Positions 11,006-23,519 of a stretch of 64,000 nucleotides of DNA are shown here, one piece after another. The stretch spans positions 1,240,001 to 1,304,000 of the forward strand of contig JAUTDP010000001.1 in the NCBI GenBank assembly GCA_033439795.1, written 5' to 3'. Position 1 is the first letter of the stretch. Each line of letters starts with the position of its first letter. The stretch is from Sordaria brevicollis (taxonomy: Eukaryota; Ascomycota; Sordariomycetes; Sordariales; Sordariaceae). Both the position numbers and the translations under genes were made by a program. Below the pieces are notes generated by a model, which did not search any database, was not told where the DNA came from, and worked only from the letters and a program-made list of their open reading frames with translations.

Positions 11006-11612
11006 GGATGAGGGTGAGGGTGCTGGGAGAGTGGGAGGGGGGAAGGTTCGAAGACGGGCGATGATGGGTTGAAAAGGACGGGAGGGGCTTTGGGCTGGGG
11101 TGGACGGACGGTGATGTTGCGTCAGATGGGGAGTTGAGGTTTTAAAAGAGGCCTTGAATGAACAGGACTGTCACCTCTGGTTAGGTAGACAGGAAGACTT
11201 GCGTCGGACATACGTATAGTCAGGACAGACAGAGACAACGAAGCTCGAAAAATTGGTGGATTGACAAAAGAACCATCTACATAGAGCCAGAAGAGCCAAC
11301 CCAGTAAGGGCAATGTGGTGTGGAGATTCAAGTACTCCCATGCGCCAGAACATGTCGACATCCCAAATGTGACCCGTCAAGTAATAAAACAAACGAAAAG
11401 AAAAGTGGTATATAACGGTTTAATGTCCCCAGGTCCGGGGCTTAAAGCTTTCTCCAATCCTACCCAATCAACCAAGCTGCTCTTTACGCCAACCAAAAGT
11501 TCTAATCGTAACAAGAAAGTTTTACCTCGCTGACGCCCCAACTGTCGAAGCCTCCTTCTTTTTTTACATGTGATTTCGTGTGCAAAAGTTTTCTCAACGA
11601 GGGCTTGAGAAT
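11006..11612. other. Intergenic region between convergent genes
   Basis: This holds the 3' flanks of the DUF1772-like gene and the Opi1-like gene. I see no gene here. Confidence 0.5.
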
Positions 11613-13618
11613 CTACCTCATAGGAATATCCCCATTGATGGTAGCCATCTGTGGAAGAGCCTGGTCCATGGGCCGAACCTCATGCTCAACGCCAGTCATG
11701 GGGGTTGACTGGTTCATCTTCTTGTTCCTCCAGTCCTCCGCATGATCGGTGGCAGTACGGATGATTTCCATAATCTGGGAGAAAATATGCAATCCCTCCT
11801 TGCTAAAAGAGAGAGCCACCTTGGCAGCCTTGCGCGCAAGAGCATTCGGGTCCTGCGAGTTTGGCTGCTCGCTCGATGTCTTCTTGCTAGCCTGGCTCCA
11901 AACCATGGGCAGGCTGAGAAGATGGTGTCGTACAAGGTTACCGGCATTTTCAGGCAAGGCAGCGCCGGTGTAGTTGGAGACAACGGACGAAACGTCCTTG
12001 ATGTTAGAGTAGATGTTTTGGCGAAGCTCTGTCATGCGCTCCACCAGCTTCGTGCGATCCTCTTCAGGCGCAGAGCCGTTGGTCATGACATGATCTTCAC
12101 CATCCCTTCTGGTTGTCGTCCTGTCATACTGGTCGAGTACCGAGCTCAACTCATTTGTGCCCTGCTGAAGGGTGTTGGTTACATCCCTTACCGTCTCAAG
12201 CACATACTTGAGCGAACGTAAGCTTTCCTCCTTCATGGTCTCCTTGAGACTGGATGTGGTCACCTGAACCCGTCCATTACCCATTTGCGAGTGGAGAGGC
12301 GACTTGGGATCGGCGGATTGACCGTTTTGGTCAACCGACTCAGAGTAAGCTGGTGACCGCTGATCGTCGTAGGCGGGCAATGTCTCGATGGTGCTAATCG
12401 AAGTCCGGCGAGATCCATCGGTGGTGGAAGCCTCCGAGAACCGCGCCTCGCCCCCTGTACCGTTTATTGGCCTAGAAGCCATATGCCGCTTGTTCTGACC
12501 ACTCTCGCGAGTATCACTGGAACTCTTGGTCCGCTTTCCAAGAATCCATCTGACGCCGGACTCGATTCCGGTTCTGCGACCGACATTGTTCACCGTGTCG
12601 GCAACGGGTATTAGCGAGCCCTCAACGTATTCGAGGCCTGATCTGATGCGAGGCGAAAAATTCTTAGTCTTTGTATACAGGTGAGAAGATCGCTGCACCG
12701 TGCTTTCGATGATCGGATGAGCTGTGGTTATAAGCGACAAGAGAGGCTCGGGCTCTTGGTTCCGGTCCGTCGTTCCACGTAGCGGCGTGTTACGGTTGGG
12801 AGGGGACGAAACTGAATCTGGGAATCCGTTGTTAGCAGCTGACAAAACACCATCTGTACCCGACAGCACATACCAGTTTTCAAGTCGTTCAGGGCGGAAA
12901 TAGCCATCATGACTTGCGGATCATCCATGCTGACACTGGTCGATCTCCGGTCGTGACGCCGTTGGGGAGATGTGCCCCGTCCATCATTATCGGACTCGGT
13001 ATAGTAAGCAGACAATGGGTTGGAATTCGGCCAGACAAGCTTCGGAGGCGGTTGTGGTGTGGGTGTTGGCTGCAAAGTTGGGAGCGAGCCTCCAACATTC
13101 AGCGATGTTATCGACGGGAGAGAGTGATCCGAGCTGCTCCTTTCACGGTTCAACTGGATAGGCGGAAGTTCCGTTGTAGGGCTGCCATCGAAAAGCGATA
13201 ATGGTGCCGGCTCACGGGTCTGGAAACGGTTCGATGATGGTGAGCGTGATCGTGGTTTATTTGGCTGAAGTCCTGACGAAGGAGGATGCAAAACAAGCGG
13301 CGGCAACGAAGATAGCGAAGAGGCTGAAGCCTGCATGGTGGACGACGAAGAGGCGCTCAATGCGGGCGAATGTGTCGAGTCCCAAATAGGGGGGAGCGTT
13401 GGGTATGCAGGCAGGGAGGCTAAGATAGGAGCCGAGGGAGTGTCGGCCTGTTCCTGTTTTGGGACTGATGCAGCAGAATGCTGGTGTTGTTGATGTGCCG
13501 ATTCATAATGCTGGTGATGCTGCGGTGGCTGCTGCTGATACTGCTGGTGGTGGTGGTGGTGGTGCTTCTGCTGCGACGACGACGGCGGTGGCATGTGACG
13601 ATGATGATGATGTTCCAT
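11613..13618 (-). CDS. Opi1-like transcriptional regulator of phospholipid genes
   Basis: Exon 1 (13618-12874) and exon 2 (12817-11613) flank an intron with donor GTATGT and branch CTAAC; the product is 649 residues. The N-terminus is extremely His/Gln-rich (HHHHRH, HHHHHHQQ, QQQPPQHH). It is followed by Ser/Pro-rich linkers and the Opi1 region: MMAISALNDLKT at the exon junction, then EPLLSLITTAHPIIESTVQR, VEGSLIPVADTVNNVGRRTG and GVRWILGKR. In yeast, Opi1 represses INO genes and is held at the ER by phosphatidic acid and Scs2; a similar role is inferred. C-terminal helices (KYVLETVRDVTNTLQQGTNELSSVL and HHLLSLPMVW) match the family. Two acceptors six bases apart (12818 and 12812) both keep the frame. 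The ATG at 13618 is the first in frame; a further 5' exon is possible. Confidence 0.85.
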
Positions 13619-16600
13619 GCTACCTGGCTCGGATGGTGCCGTCACCAGGACGATTTCCAACGTTGAGATTCGCTGTTGCCGGCTACCGAGTTTCCACTTT
13701 TCGTATCCGCTCTCCTCGATCGCTAACTTCTTTTCGTATGGACAATGCGCTGGCCGTGAATATCAATCCAGCGATTCAGCGGAGTCGCTACTCTGTCTCG
13801 CAGGGTCGAAGTGGAATCCGTCGAGAGCGAATCGCTGTGGTGTTTTTTGACATGTGCTGTTGTTGCTGTTGCTGCTGCTGATGCTGCGGTTGCTGTATGC
13901 CCCAACAAAAGACGTGCGCGGTGCTGTCAACCAGGCTTTATGTACGGGTCTTCTGGTCTGATGTGTCCGAGCGTCCGAAGTTTCTAAATGGAGAGCTGTG
14001 CTGTGCGGTAGATGCGGTTTTGATTGAGACTGGATGGACCAAAAGGCGTTCGGGTTTTTGAGGTGGCAAAACTGGTAGCGCGGCGGCGGATGGAGTTGCC
14101 GAGATGCAGAGCAGAAAAAGGCTGTGTGCTGTGAGTGTGTGTTGAGAAGCGCAAACTCTCGAAGCCGGAAAAAGAATTGGATCTTTGGCAATTGTCAATG
14201 CGACAGACAAAGTACCCTATAATCGCTATCGCTGTTCGAAGAGAATGTCGCCTAGACGTTTATGCTGAGAAACCCAAAGCGTAAAGAAGAAGCAAGAGAC
14301 TCCAGAGACACAAAAAAAGATCCAAATTCGGTGAGAGGTTGTTGGTTGTTGGCAAAATGGCGTGGTGCCTGGCAGTCGAGGGGAGGTTGTTTCAAGTGGT
14401 GGTGGTGTCGAACAGTGAAAAGTGGTGGAAGAAAAAAAGTGACAAACTGAAAGTGAGAACGGCGTGTGTGGGAGAGAGGACGGAGATCAATCAAGCCAAT
14501 GATGGATGGAAACAGCCCAGAAACATGAGAGAGGAATTCGAACGACTGGAGAGAGCGAAAGAGGAGTTTCTCACCAAAAAGAGGAAAGGGCGGGCCACCT
14601 CACATGGCAGTCACGCTCGGTGACATTTTGTGCCCTGTAGCCTGTAGCGTACCGTACCTTCCCCGTTCAAATGGAAGACTCAAAGACGGTGGGTGGGATG
14701 ATATGACAGGACGGTATTGTAGCGCCGTCTTGGCCTGAAGTCACTGACGGCACGCTTTCTTCCTCGCTATCGAGGCTATGCGGAGAAGGTTGGATACTAT
14801 ACTGTGCGCTTAGTTGCAATTTCCTCCCATGTGAGCTTCATTTGTATCAAGTCTCAGTGAAAGACACGGTAAGATCTGATAACGACCATGTATAGACGCA
14901 TAGACTTTGCACGGTGAGGAGCCAAATTAGAAAACGGAGGATGGAAGAAGCTCAGCAAAGCGGAAAAGCACGTGGGAATCACAAGCCCTATTTCCATCCA
15001 AAGAAACTCCATAGCGCTATGGACCTTGGAACCTCTTTCACCCTTTCTCGTACATGAGCCCATCGAAGCGGACTCCGTCATGATCGGTTGAGGTTATCCT
15101 TTCGACGCTTCTATGCTAGACTACCGGTATTCCGAGTCTAAACAAAAGGGCTTACCGAGTTCTCGGAAAAGGTTAAATCGGGACCAATTCCCTATTCTGA
15201 CTACTGATCACCTAACGTGAATCTCTAGGGGTGGATTTCCATTCTCAATGGTGTTGTTTCTCAGGCTTCCTAGTGCCAAAGGCTAAGTTTGATCAGGCTA
15301 ACCGCAAAACCCGCCATTCCGGACCTAACAAAATGTCACGTCGAGGTCAGGCGGCCGCAAAGTGCAGTGGTTTCCGAGGCTGGATCATCTTCATTTGTCT
15401 GCTCCGGCTTGTCAGCTTCACACTGGACACACACACTGGACGGACGCCCAACGAAGGAAGCTGTTTGTATAGAAAGGGAAGTCTGTTGGGCAATCCCGTA
15501 TTGGGGTTTGCTGCCGTGGCTTTTTCAGCTGTTTTCAGATCCAATCCCCGTCTTGCTAGCCTCATGTTGCTGCCCTGGCCACTATCAACACATCCAACGA
15601 GAGACCCTCAATCTCACACAACTGATGGCCCATCCCACCACGGTCGATATCAAAGACAATGATTGACAACCACCGCGAGCCCGTTGTAACCGTGCACGTT
15701 GAAGCCTGCCCTGATGCTGTGCATTAGCTGCTGCTACGTATACCACACCTATATGTGGGTGACATGTACGCTGTATGTACCCCATACGCCGTGCTGCAAC
15801 TCTGCGTGCGCAGTGGGTTTCAAAGGGTTGCTGCTGCTGGCCTGCTGCTGCTGCTGGGCTGGGGTAAAACCGCGGAGGAAAACGCCATTCATCGTCGAGG
15901 TTTTGTTTTCTGTTGCTGTGTTTCTGTTGCTATCGCGAACCCCTCCGCCATCTTGGCCCCTTTCGAGCAACCGTTTCCCCCCAGTGCCCTTGCCCGGTTG
16001 AGTTGCCCCTCCCTTGGCCCGTCAATCCTACCACCTTACCAGGCCGTGCCCAAACATATCTGTTACCAACAAACATTTCGCCGCGGGGTCCAAGCACAAC
16101 CATCTGAGGCTCTCTCTTCGGGCATCGAAAGTTGGAAACGAAACATCATCAAGAAACAGGGCTGGCGGAGAGCGAGTGGGAGAGAGAAAAGGACAGCACA
16201 TAACCGTATGGCATAAAGAAGAAAGGAAGCAAATGCAAGATGTGAGATGATGATGACGAGTTTGGACGGTTCGATCGGCATCATCTCACCAACACGCAAC
16301 CCCAGCACCCAGCGAACCCCAAGAAACATGGGATATAGTGACATATGATATCAGACAGCTGCCAGCTGCTGCTGCAACGGTAGGTGTATCTGTCCGTGCT
16401 CGCCAAATCGCCAACAACGGTGGTGATAGAGGGGATTCAACAGAATCAGAACTCACTGTCAGCTCTCTTCTAGTTACTAGCGGTGTTATAACCTCAAAAG
16501 TCTGGAACCATCTTACCGCCCGTACTTTTCAACCAAGTCTTAACCCAAGACAGCAACTTCAGGCGACCTGAGAGTTGAGACTCGGACGAAGTCACGGTCA

Positions 16601-18960
16601 CGAAGGTCACGAAGGACTCAGCAAAACCTCCCACGTATCGTACAATCTCCAAATTGCACGTGTCAAGGTGACGGGAAAAACGGAACCAAAGAAGCACAAA
16701 CGGAGAAGGCCTTTTGTCAGCCATTACACCACCAAAAAGCCCGCCCAGGGATGGCCTGTTGATCCACCATCACATGCAATTGAATGGCGAAAAGACGCCC
16801 CCAGGGCCCCGTCGATTTATTTCCTCTCGCGGCCATATTCCGTCCGTGTGTGTCGCTTTTTTCCGTTTTTTCGTTTTTTCCCTGCATCACATCGAAGCTC
16901 GCCGTCCAGGTCGTCCCAGTAGTTTCTCAGGACTGCACACACACACTGACTGATGAGAGATTCTATTGATGTGCACACCAAGATTGCCTTTCAAGGTTTT
17001 CTAGACATGAATGATGAGCCAGCCAGTCCGATAAATCCGTGATCCGGGAAGATCGATCAAGCATGATAGGAAGATGCCCTGGTGCCCTGGTGCCCTGGTG
17101 CCTTGTGCCTTGCCCGTTCCTGTTCCTGAGATTCGAATCAAGTTTTCCCATCGTGTCTGTACACCCACTTGGACAATTCAAGGCCTGCCATGGATTCCCC
17201 CATGGTGCGGGAGTTTTCTCGCTCTTCCCCCCCAAAAAAGTAGTACTGCAAAAAGGGTCCAAGGACAGGGCCAGGAGTCGTCGGAGTCCAGCCGCACCGC
17301 ACCGCACCTACCGTTCACTGGAAAAAAATGATCCAAGCGATGGAGCTAGGAGAAAAAGAACCAAACAGCATCACGTAAACGTTGAAAAAGACAAGAAAAC
17401 GCTGGTCTTGCCTTCGGCGAAGATACCGAGATGGGATGTCTCGTCCACACCACGGTAGAGACAGATAACGGTCCAGCTGCCTATGGTTTGGTTGAGTGGC
17501 ATGGCATGGCTGACACGGGCTGGTCGAGTCGAATGGCTCTCAACGGCGAGAAGCGAACGACCACCGCCATGGGAATACCATGACCACCACCCATGATCAT
17601 CACGTGCGGAATTTTGGCGCTTCTTGGGAGCTGAACCGGTGAAACCGTGAAAAACGCTCGCAACAAATTGAGATTGCGGCACTGACTCTCGCGGCATTGA
17701 CTTTCGGCAGTGTGTGTGTGTGTCTGCCCTGTGTGTCTGTGTGTGGTGATATCAATCACTAATCAACCGGAGAGTGGAAGCATCCCGAGTGCAACGGGCC
17801 GAATTTCTGAACAGGTCCGCTTCCAACTTTTTTTTGATTCCGTTCGCCTCCCGCCCGTCCACATTCCGCATCCTCCTCCGTCCGGCCAAGGAACGAAGAA
17901 ATGAATTCACTCCGATCCCGAGTACGAGATTTTGGCACCGGCCGGCCGGCATGAGGTCCGTCTCCGTAGAGGAAGGATGCGGCCTCCGGAACGATGGGAA
18001 CTGATGGCACTTTGCGCAACGATCAACAATCGACAAAAGTACAAAACACCAAAAAAAAAACAGTCTACGATGTTGAAATGTGTGGAACCTCTGACGCCGC
18101 CCGAGTAATTTTGGTCAATCCTCCGCCGAAGCAGAAGGACAACATACATGGGCAGCTCTTATGGAGCCATAAAGAAACGGTTAGGAATCCTTCTTCTCCG
18201 CGTCGCGAAATCGCAGAATCATCATAGGACACGGTTCGAACCCCGACAGAATGCCGGAGCCGAGTGTGCATTTGCGATGTTCGGCACTGTCTGAGGACGC
18301 GTTGAAGAGAAAAAAAGAGGAGAAAACAAGTGCAAGTTTTGGCGGCAGCAAGAACTTCTAAAATACCTGCGAGAGGAGGATGAATTTTGGGTGGATCCGG
18401 CAGAGGAAGCACGGACCCTTTTTTCTCGAACAAAAGTTTAGGTGGGGCTCCAGATCCCAAGTCGAAAATCCGTGCCCCACTTTCTTCCATTCGGAACAGA
18501 TGTTGAGCCTTGTGCCGGCGACGATGACCTTCACAAGTTGACAGCGCCTGGCTGGTCGATTGAACACTTCCTTGATGCTCGTGGAAATGAATTGGAAACG
18601 TTCAATTCAGACCCAGTCAAGCTTTCCTTCTTCAGAGTGTGGATGTGCTGGACTTGGACAGTCCGACAAGGCTTCCACGGCCAGCTGACGGGCAGCTGCA
18701 GCCACAGAAGTTTGTTCGGGCTTGTCACAAAGGGGTCCCTCGCTGACCACGAGTGCTTGGCATTCGCTGGTGCTTGCTCTGCTTGGAGCTCTGGGCTGGC
18801 ATTGCTGGCCGCCAGGGTGTTCTTGGCCTGTGCTTTCGAGATCTGGATGCATCGCTGCTTATCACCACTTGTCGCGATTGATTGATTGAAGCGGAGGCTT
18901 TGCCGTAGCTTCAATTTGAAGAATGAAAATGGAAGGTACGTAAAAAGTCAACGTCTTCTA
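13619..18960. other. Long gene-poor stretch before the AT-rich block
   Basis: About 5.3 kb with normal base composition but no frame I trust. The first 1-2 kb probably contain the leader and promoter of the Opi1-like gene, including a CAG/CAA-type trinucleotide run at 13858-13895. Other low-complexity spots are a TGC run at 15829-15856, tandem ccctggtg units at 17077-17102, and a TG-repeat at 17710-17745. Open frames present are short, non-conserved and on both strands. Confidence 0.4.
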
Positions 18961-18981
18961 ACTACAGAGCAAAAAGCGCCG

Positions 18982-19090
18982 CGCTAAAATGAATCCGAGG
19001 CGCGGATTGGTTAGGAAGTTTCTAAACAGCTGCACGCTAAAAAATCCAAAGCGCGGAGTGGTCAAGTTAGTTTTCTAAAGCGCGGATTGG
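18982..19090 (+). repeat. Two degenerate 53-bp direct repeats plus a partial third
   Basis: Copies at 18982-19026 and 19035-19079 share cgctaaaa, atcc, gcgcgga(t/g)tgg and ttctaaa. A third gcgcggattgg lies at 19080-19090. They sit at the edge where base composition begins to change. Confidence 0.6.
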
Positions 19091-19156
19091 CCAAATCCTT
19101 CAAAATCCTTAACAATTTCGTTTCGGCGTATTCCGGCTCCCGAGAAAAAAAAACGA

Positions 19157-19195
19157 CGGCCTCTCCAGCAAGAACGGGGGTCCGGGGGCTAGCCC
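19157..19195 (+). repeat. GC-rich boundary motif, left copy
   Basis: The sequence runs cggcctctcc, then gggggtccgggggct and agcccccg. It matches, in the same orientation, the core of the 80-bp array at the right end of the AT-rich block (last copy 39396-39440). It can fold as a GC hairpin (gggggct with agccccc). Confidence 0.75.
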
Positions 19196-19203
19196 CCGTC
19201 AAA

Positions 19204-19333
19204 CCCCTCCGGCGAAGAGAAAAAAAAAGCCCCTCCGGCGAGGAGAAAAAAGAAGCCCCTCCGGCGAAGAGAAAAAAGAAGCCCCTCCGGCGAGGAGAAA
19301 AAAAAAGCCCCTCCGGCGAGGAGAAGCGGGGGT
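19204..19333 (+). repeat. 26-bp tandem array, 5 copies
   Basis: Exact 26-bp steps start at 19204, 19230, 19256, 19282 and 19308. Each begins cccctccggcga followed by an A-rich purine run; the last copy runs into gcgggggtcccgggggcggc. Copies differ by one or two bases and retain GC, so they are not strongly RIPed. Confidence 0.9.
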
Positions 19334-19405
19334 CCCGGGGGCGGCAGCCCCTGGTAAAGTTTTGCGAGCAACCCAATATGAAATCCGAATGTAATGCAAA
19401 TTCGA

Positions 19406-19780
19406 AAAGGCCGCCGAGTATACGAGCTTGGTGTATAATGCGAAATCTGGATAATGAGAAGGTTGCCGAATTTATAACGAGAAGGTTGCCGAATTTATAA
19501 ATTTGGTTTATTACGCAATTAAGCCAAAAAGGTCGCCGAATTTATAAGCTTGGTGTAATCAAGCTAAAAAGGCCGCCGAGTTCATAAGCTTGGTGCAATT
19601 AAGCCAAAAAGGCCGCCGAGTTTATAAACTTGGTGTAATTAAGCTAAAAAGGCCGCCGAATTCATAAGCTTGGTGTATTAAACGCGAAGTTAGGATAAGA
19701 AGAAGGTTACCGATTTTATAAGTTTAATACATTACATAATTAAGGTAAAAAGGCCGCCGAATTCGTAAACTTAGTATATT
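19406..19780 (+). repeat. 40-bp tandem array with flanking degenerate copies
   Basis: A perfect 40-bp period is seen from aaaaagg at 19526, 19566, 19606 and 19646. The consensus contains ggccgccga, ttcataagcttggtg and aattaag. More diverged copies lie at about 19406-19500 and 19747-19780. CpA/TpG positions are lost progressively towards the AT-rich interior (cttggtg becomes cttagta). Confidence 0.85.
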
Positions 19781-20753
19781 TAATATATAATTGAAAATAA
19801 TATAGAGGTATATAATTCGTCGATTATATAAATTAAAGAGTATATTTAATATTATTAAATCCGATAGCAATACGTTATTATTACGTAAAAAGGCTTACGA
19901 ATTTATTAAATCTTATAATTATATCGAAATAATATATAGTATTATATAGCTTTATTAAATTTTAAATAAATGCTTTATAAACGTTGTAAAGTTAACCCTT
20001 CTTTAAATTATTAAATTTTAAATAAATATTTTATAAACGTTGTAAAATTAACGCTTCTTTCTTTAAAGTGTATACGTTACTAAATATATACGTTTAAAAT
20101 ATTACCGCAATTTACCGTTTTATAATTATAACTTTTATAATCTTTTACCCTATTATATAATTACAAATATATTAATTATACGAATATAAAATCACGTAGT
20201 AAAATAATTTTTATAGAGGTAATAAGTGGATATATTTATTATATATTAATAATAAAAATTTATTCGAATATATTATTATAGATTATATCGTTTTTGAAGG
20301 AGGCGACCAATTCCTCGGCCTTATTAACCAACTCCTATATTAAATTTATAACCGATTTAAAAACCGGGGGTAGAATACCGTTTATAAAGGCGATTAAATT
20401 ATTACTATTATTTCTATTAATTGTATTTTTTAATTATTATCGTTTATTTAGGTTTGAATTTACGCGTTGTAAGCGATTAAATTAATTTTATCTAATAGCC
20501 GGAGGCCGGTAATAATTTACTTTATAATAACCTATATTTTTATTTCGGTACGGGTTTCGAAGCCCGCCGGGGCGCTCTTTTAAACGTTGGCCGCACGCAA
20601 TAAGAAAACCGGAGCAGGTTAATAGATAATATTATTACTACGGTAATAGCCGTAGGACTTGCCCCGCGGGGCGCTTTTATCGTATTCGTAACCTAATTTA
20701 ATATATTCAATATAGTCCTATATTAATAAATACGTTATTAATTAATACTTATA

Positions 20754-20821
20754 TAATAATTAATGCCGAATAATAATTAATACCGAATAATAATTAATGC
20801 CGAATAATAATTAATATTAAA
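20754..20821 (+). repeat. 17-bp tandem repeat
   Basis: Unit taataattaatgccgaa at 20754, 20771 and 20788, with a partial copy at 20805. It lies inside the RIPed block. Confidence 0.8.
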
Positions 20822-20880
20822 TAATAAATAATATTATACAATTATAAATACTTAAGTAAATAATTATAAAATTTACTTAC

Positions 20881-21045
20881 GGGCATAGCTGTAATAACGG
20901 CACTTCTACTAATAGCGGGCATAATAAAGGGCGTAATAAGGGCTTCGGCAACGGGAGCCTCGGCAACGGTAATAAATATAGGGGTAGCGGCCTTAAGGGT
21001 AATAGGAGCTTCGGCGGCGGCGGTAACGGGTATTAGAACTATAGA
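20881..21045. other. GC-retaining island inside the RIPed block
   Basis: This 165-bp stretch is richer in G and C and keeps CA/TG. Read forward it gives a Gly/Asn-rich peptide (GFGNGSLGNGN, RSFGGGGNGY); read in reverse it gives an Ala/Val/Pro-rich one. It may be a remnant of a low-complexity coding segment, and which strand is original cannot be told. Confidence 0.3.
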
Positions 21046-23519
21046 TTAAGGGTTAGGATATTATTAGAATAATTAATTAATTAATTAATTAAATAATCGT
21101 TTTTATATATTTATAAAGTTTTTAGCTAGGGAATTAATTAAGGAGGCTATAGCTTCTATTTTATAGCGCTAATAACGTTAGCGATCGCGTAAAGCAATAT
21201 ATATATAATAGCGACGTTAACGCCGCTTAATAGTAACGGGACCGGGGGGGCGGCCGCGCCCGCGATATAGCGGTATTAACGTTAAGGGCGGTAAACCCGA
21301 ATTCATTTTAATAATTATCTATATTATTTAATCGATAATTAACGTTACGATTATTATTATTTACTCCTTCTCTACTATAATACTTATAATTATTTTTACT
21401 TAAATATAAATATAAAAAAAAAATTTATAATTAGGGCAACGGAATAAAAATTAACGCTAATACTAATTATAATTATATAATTAAGGAAGGAAGGAGAAAG
21501 AAAAGGTTTAAATTAAGAAATTATAATTGAAATTTAAATTAATAAATTCGCGAATACGCGTATATAAAACTCTATAATATAATTAAAGTAAATCTTAACG
21601 CTTATTTAAATAATTCGTTATATATAATTTTATTAATCTTACTTATTATTTTAGTAATTTTCAAGCCGCTAAATTATCCGCGCCTAATAATTTAGTATTT
21701 GGTAGTAATTATTTAACGCTTAATAACCTATTAGTATATACTATATTTATAACGACCCGTTATATAATATAATACCTTATTATTCTTTAGGCTTAATACT
21801 ATCGATTCTTTTTATTATTTTTATTATAATATTTTATTTAATTAATTATAATTACTTATTTCTATATACCGTTATTACTTATCCTTTTTCCTTTACTTTA
21901 TAATAATAATATATTTCGCCTTATTTAAATTTATATATTATTTTCTATACCTTCCCGTTTCCCGGTTTTAATATACCATTAATAAATTAGTATAACGTTT
22001 CCTCGCTCTTTTAAATATATTAGCGTACTAGTTATTTATTACAGACTTTCCTAAATATTAATTATTACGTTTAAATCCCCGCCTTTATTTATTTACCCGC
22101 GGGTTATAGAAGTAAATATATTTTCCTATACTTATATATTTTAATTTATAGAAATCTATTTCTTTTTACTAATTCTACTCCTCTACGCTTTTTTCCCTTT
22201 TCCCTTTTCCTCTTTATAATTTATTATATTTCGTAATATATTACAATTCGGCAATTATAATATTAATTATAAGTATTATTACTTTTACTCCTAACCTTCC
22301 TTTTTAGGATTTTAATCCCAATCCTCTACTATCGTTACCGCCGCCTCCGCCGCTATAACCTCCTTCGGTACTTAGCGCGTTATATATAAAGAAATATTAT
22401 AATTATAAATAGGAATTGCCTTTAACTTCCTTCGTATATAAGCGATTTCTTTCTAAAAAAATAAAAGATTATAATTAATATCGAAATAAACGATCTAAAA
22501 TTATATACTTTTTACGTATTATCCCTTATTTCCTTCTTTTAATAATTCTAACGGCTCTTTAAATTATAACCTTTTATTTACGTTTTTTAATTATTATTTA
22601 AAATATTATTCGATTTATAGTAATAATATTTAAAGGTATTAATAAATGTATACCTAATTGGGTTAAATTTTTATTTCCGGAATATAATATTATTTCTAAT
22701 ATTAATTATTATATTTTATCGTTTTAGTTTAATCCTTTAAAGCCTTTTCGGGCATTTCGTCCTAATATACCCGATTTCTCGCCTCCTATTATTTAGTTTA
22801 TAATTCTTATTATTCGCTAATCGGTAATTAATATTATTATTTTCATTTAATAAGAATTTAAATATATCCCGGGTTTTATTAAACGTTATAATTAATTTAC
22901 AAATTTTATTTAAATAACGTACCCGTTTAATTTTAATTATTAATAATTATTTTAATTAATATTTAATATTTTTATTAATCTTAATTAATTTTATATAGAA
23001 CCTTCTTAATATACCTTTTATAATTACGCGCCCGCTCCTATTCAATTAAATTTTTACTAATAATTTATTAATTATCTCCCGTATATTAATTACCCTTTTT
23101 AATACTTAGCCGGCTTATATCCACCCTTACCGCCTTTAATATAAATTATAACACCCGAATTTTCTAATTATAATAAAATATTTTCTATAATTAGGGCGCA
23201 TTTACGTAGTTTTATAAATATAATTTCTCCCTCCCTTATATTTAATTAAATATTTTAAATAATTAATACTTTTAGATTTGTTTTTTCGTATATCCCTCTC
23301 CTTCCGGCGTTTCGTCCGGCTTTATTATTACGTTTCCGAACGTTAATACTTCGTATATTTCTCCCGCGGTCTATAATTCGTTTCCTTCGCCGTAATTAGG
23401 ATTCCTAAAATATTATCGCTATAATTTAAATTCGTTAATAATAAGGTAAAATTTAGCGAAATTATTGCTAAAAGTAACGTAATAGCGTCGAAATATTTCC
23501 GATTCCGTCGTTATATATT
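21046..23519. other. RIPed DNA without recognised content
   Basis: Very AT-rich, with scattered GC spots such as ggcggccgcgcccgcg near 21249. It is probably the 5' part of the Helitron or another element, but no motif could be matched. Confidence 0.4.

Noticed and set aside
18180..18260. tRNA-like T-arm (ggttcgaacc)
   Set aside because: The flanking bases do not form a T stem, and no acceptor or anticodon arm can be built.
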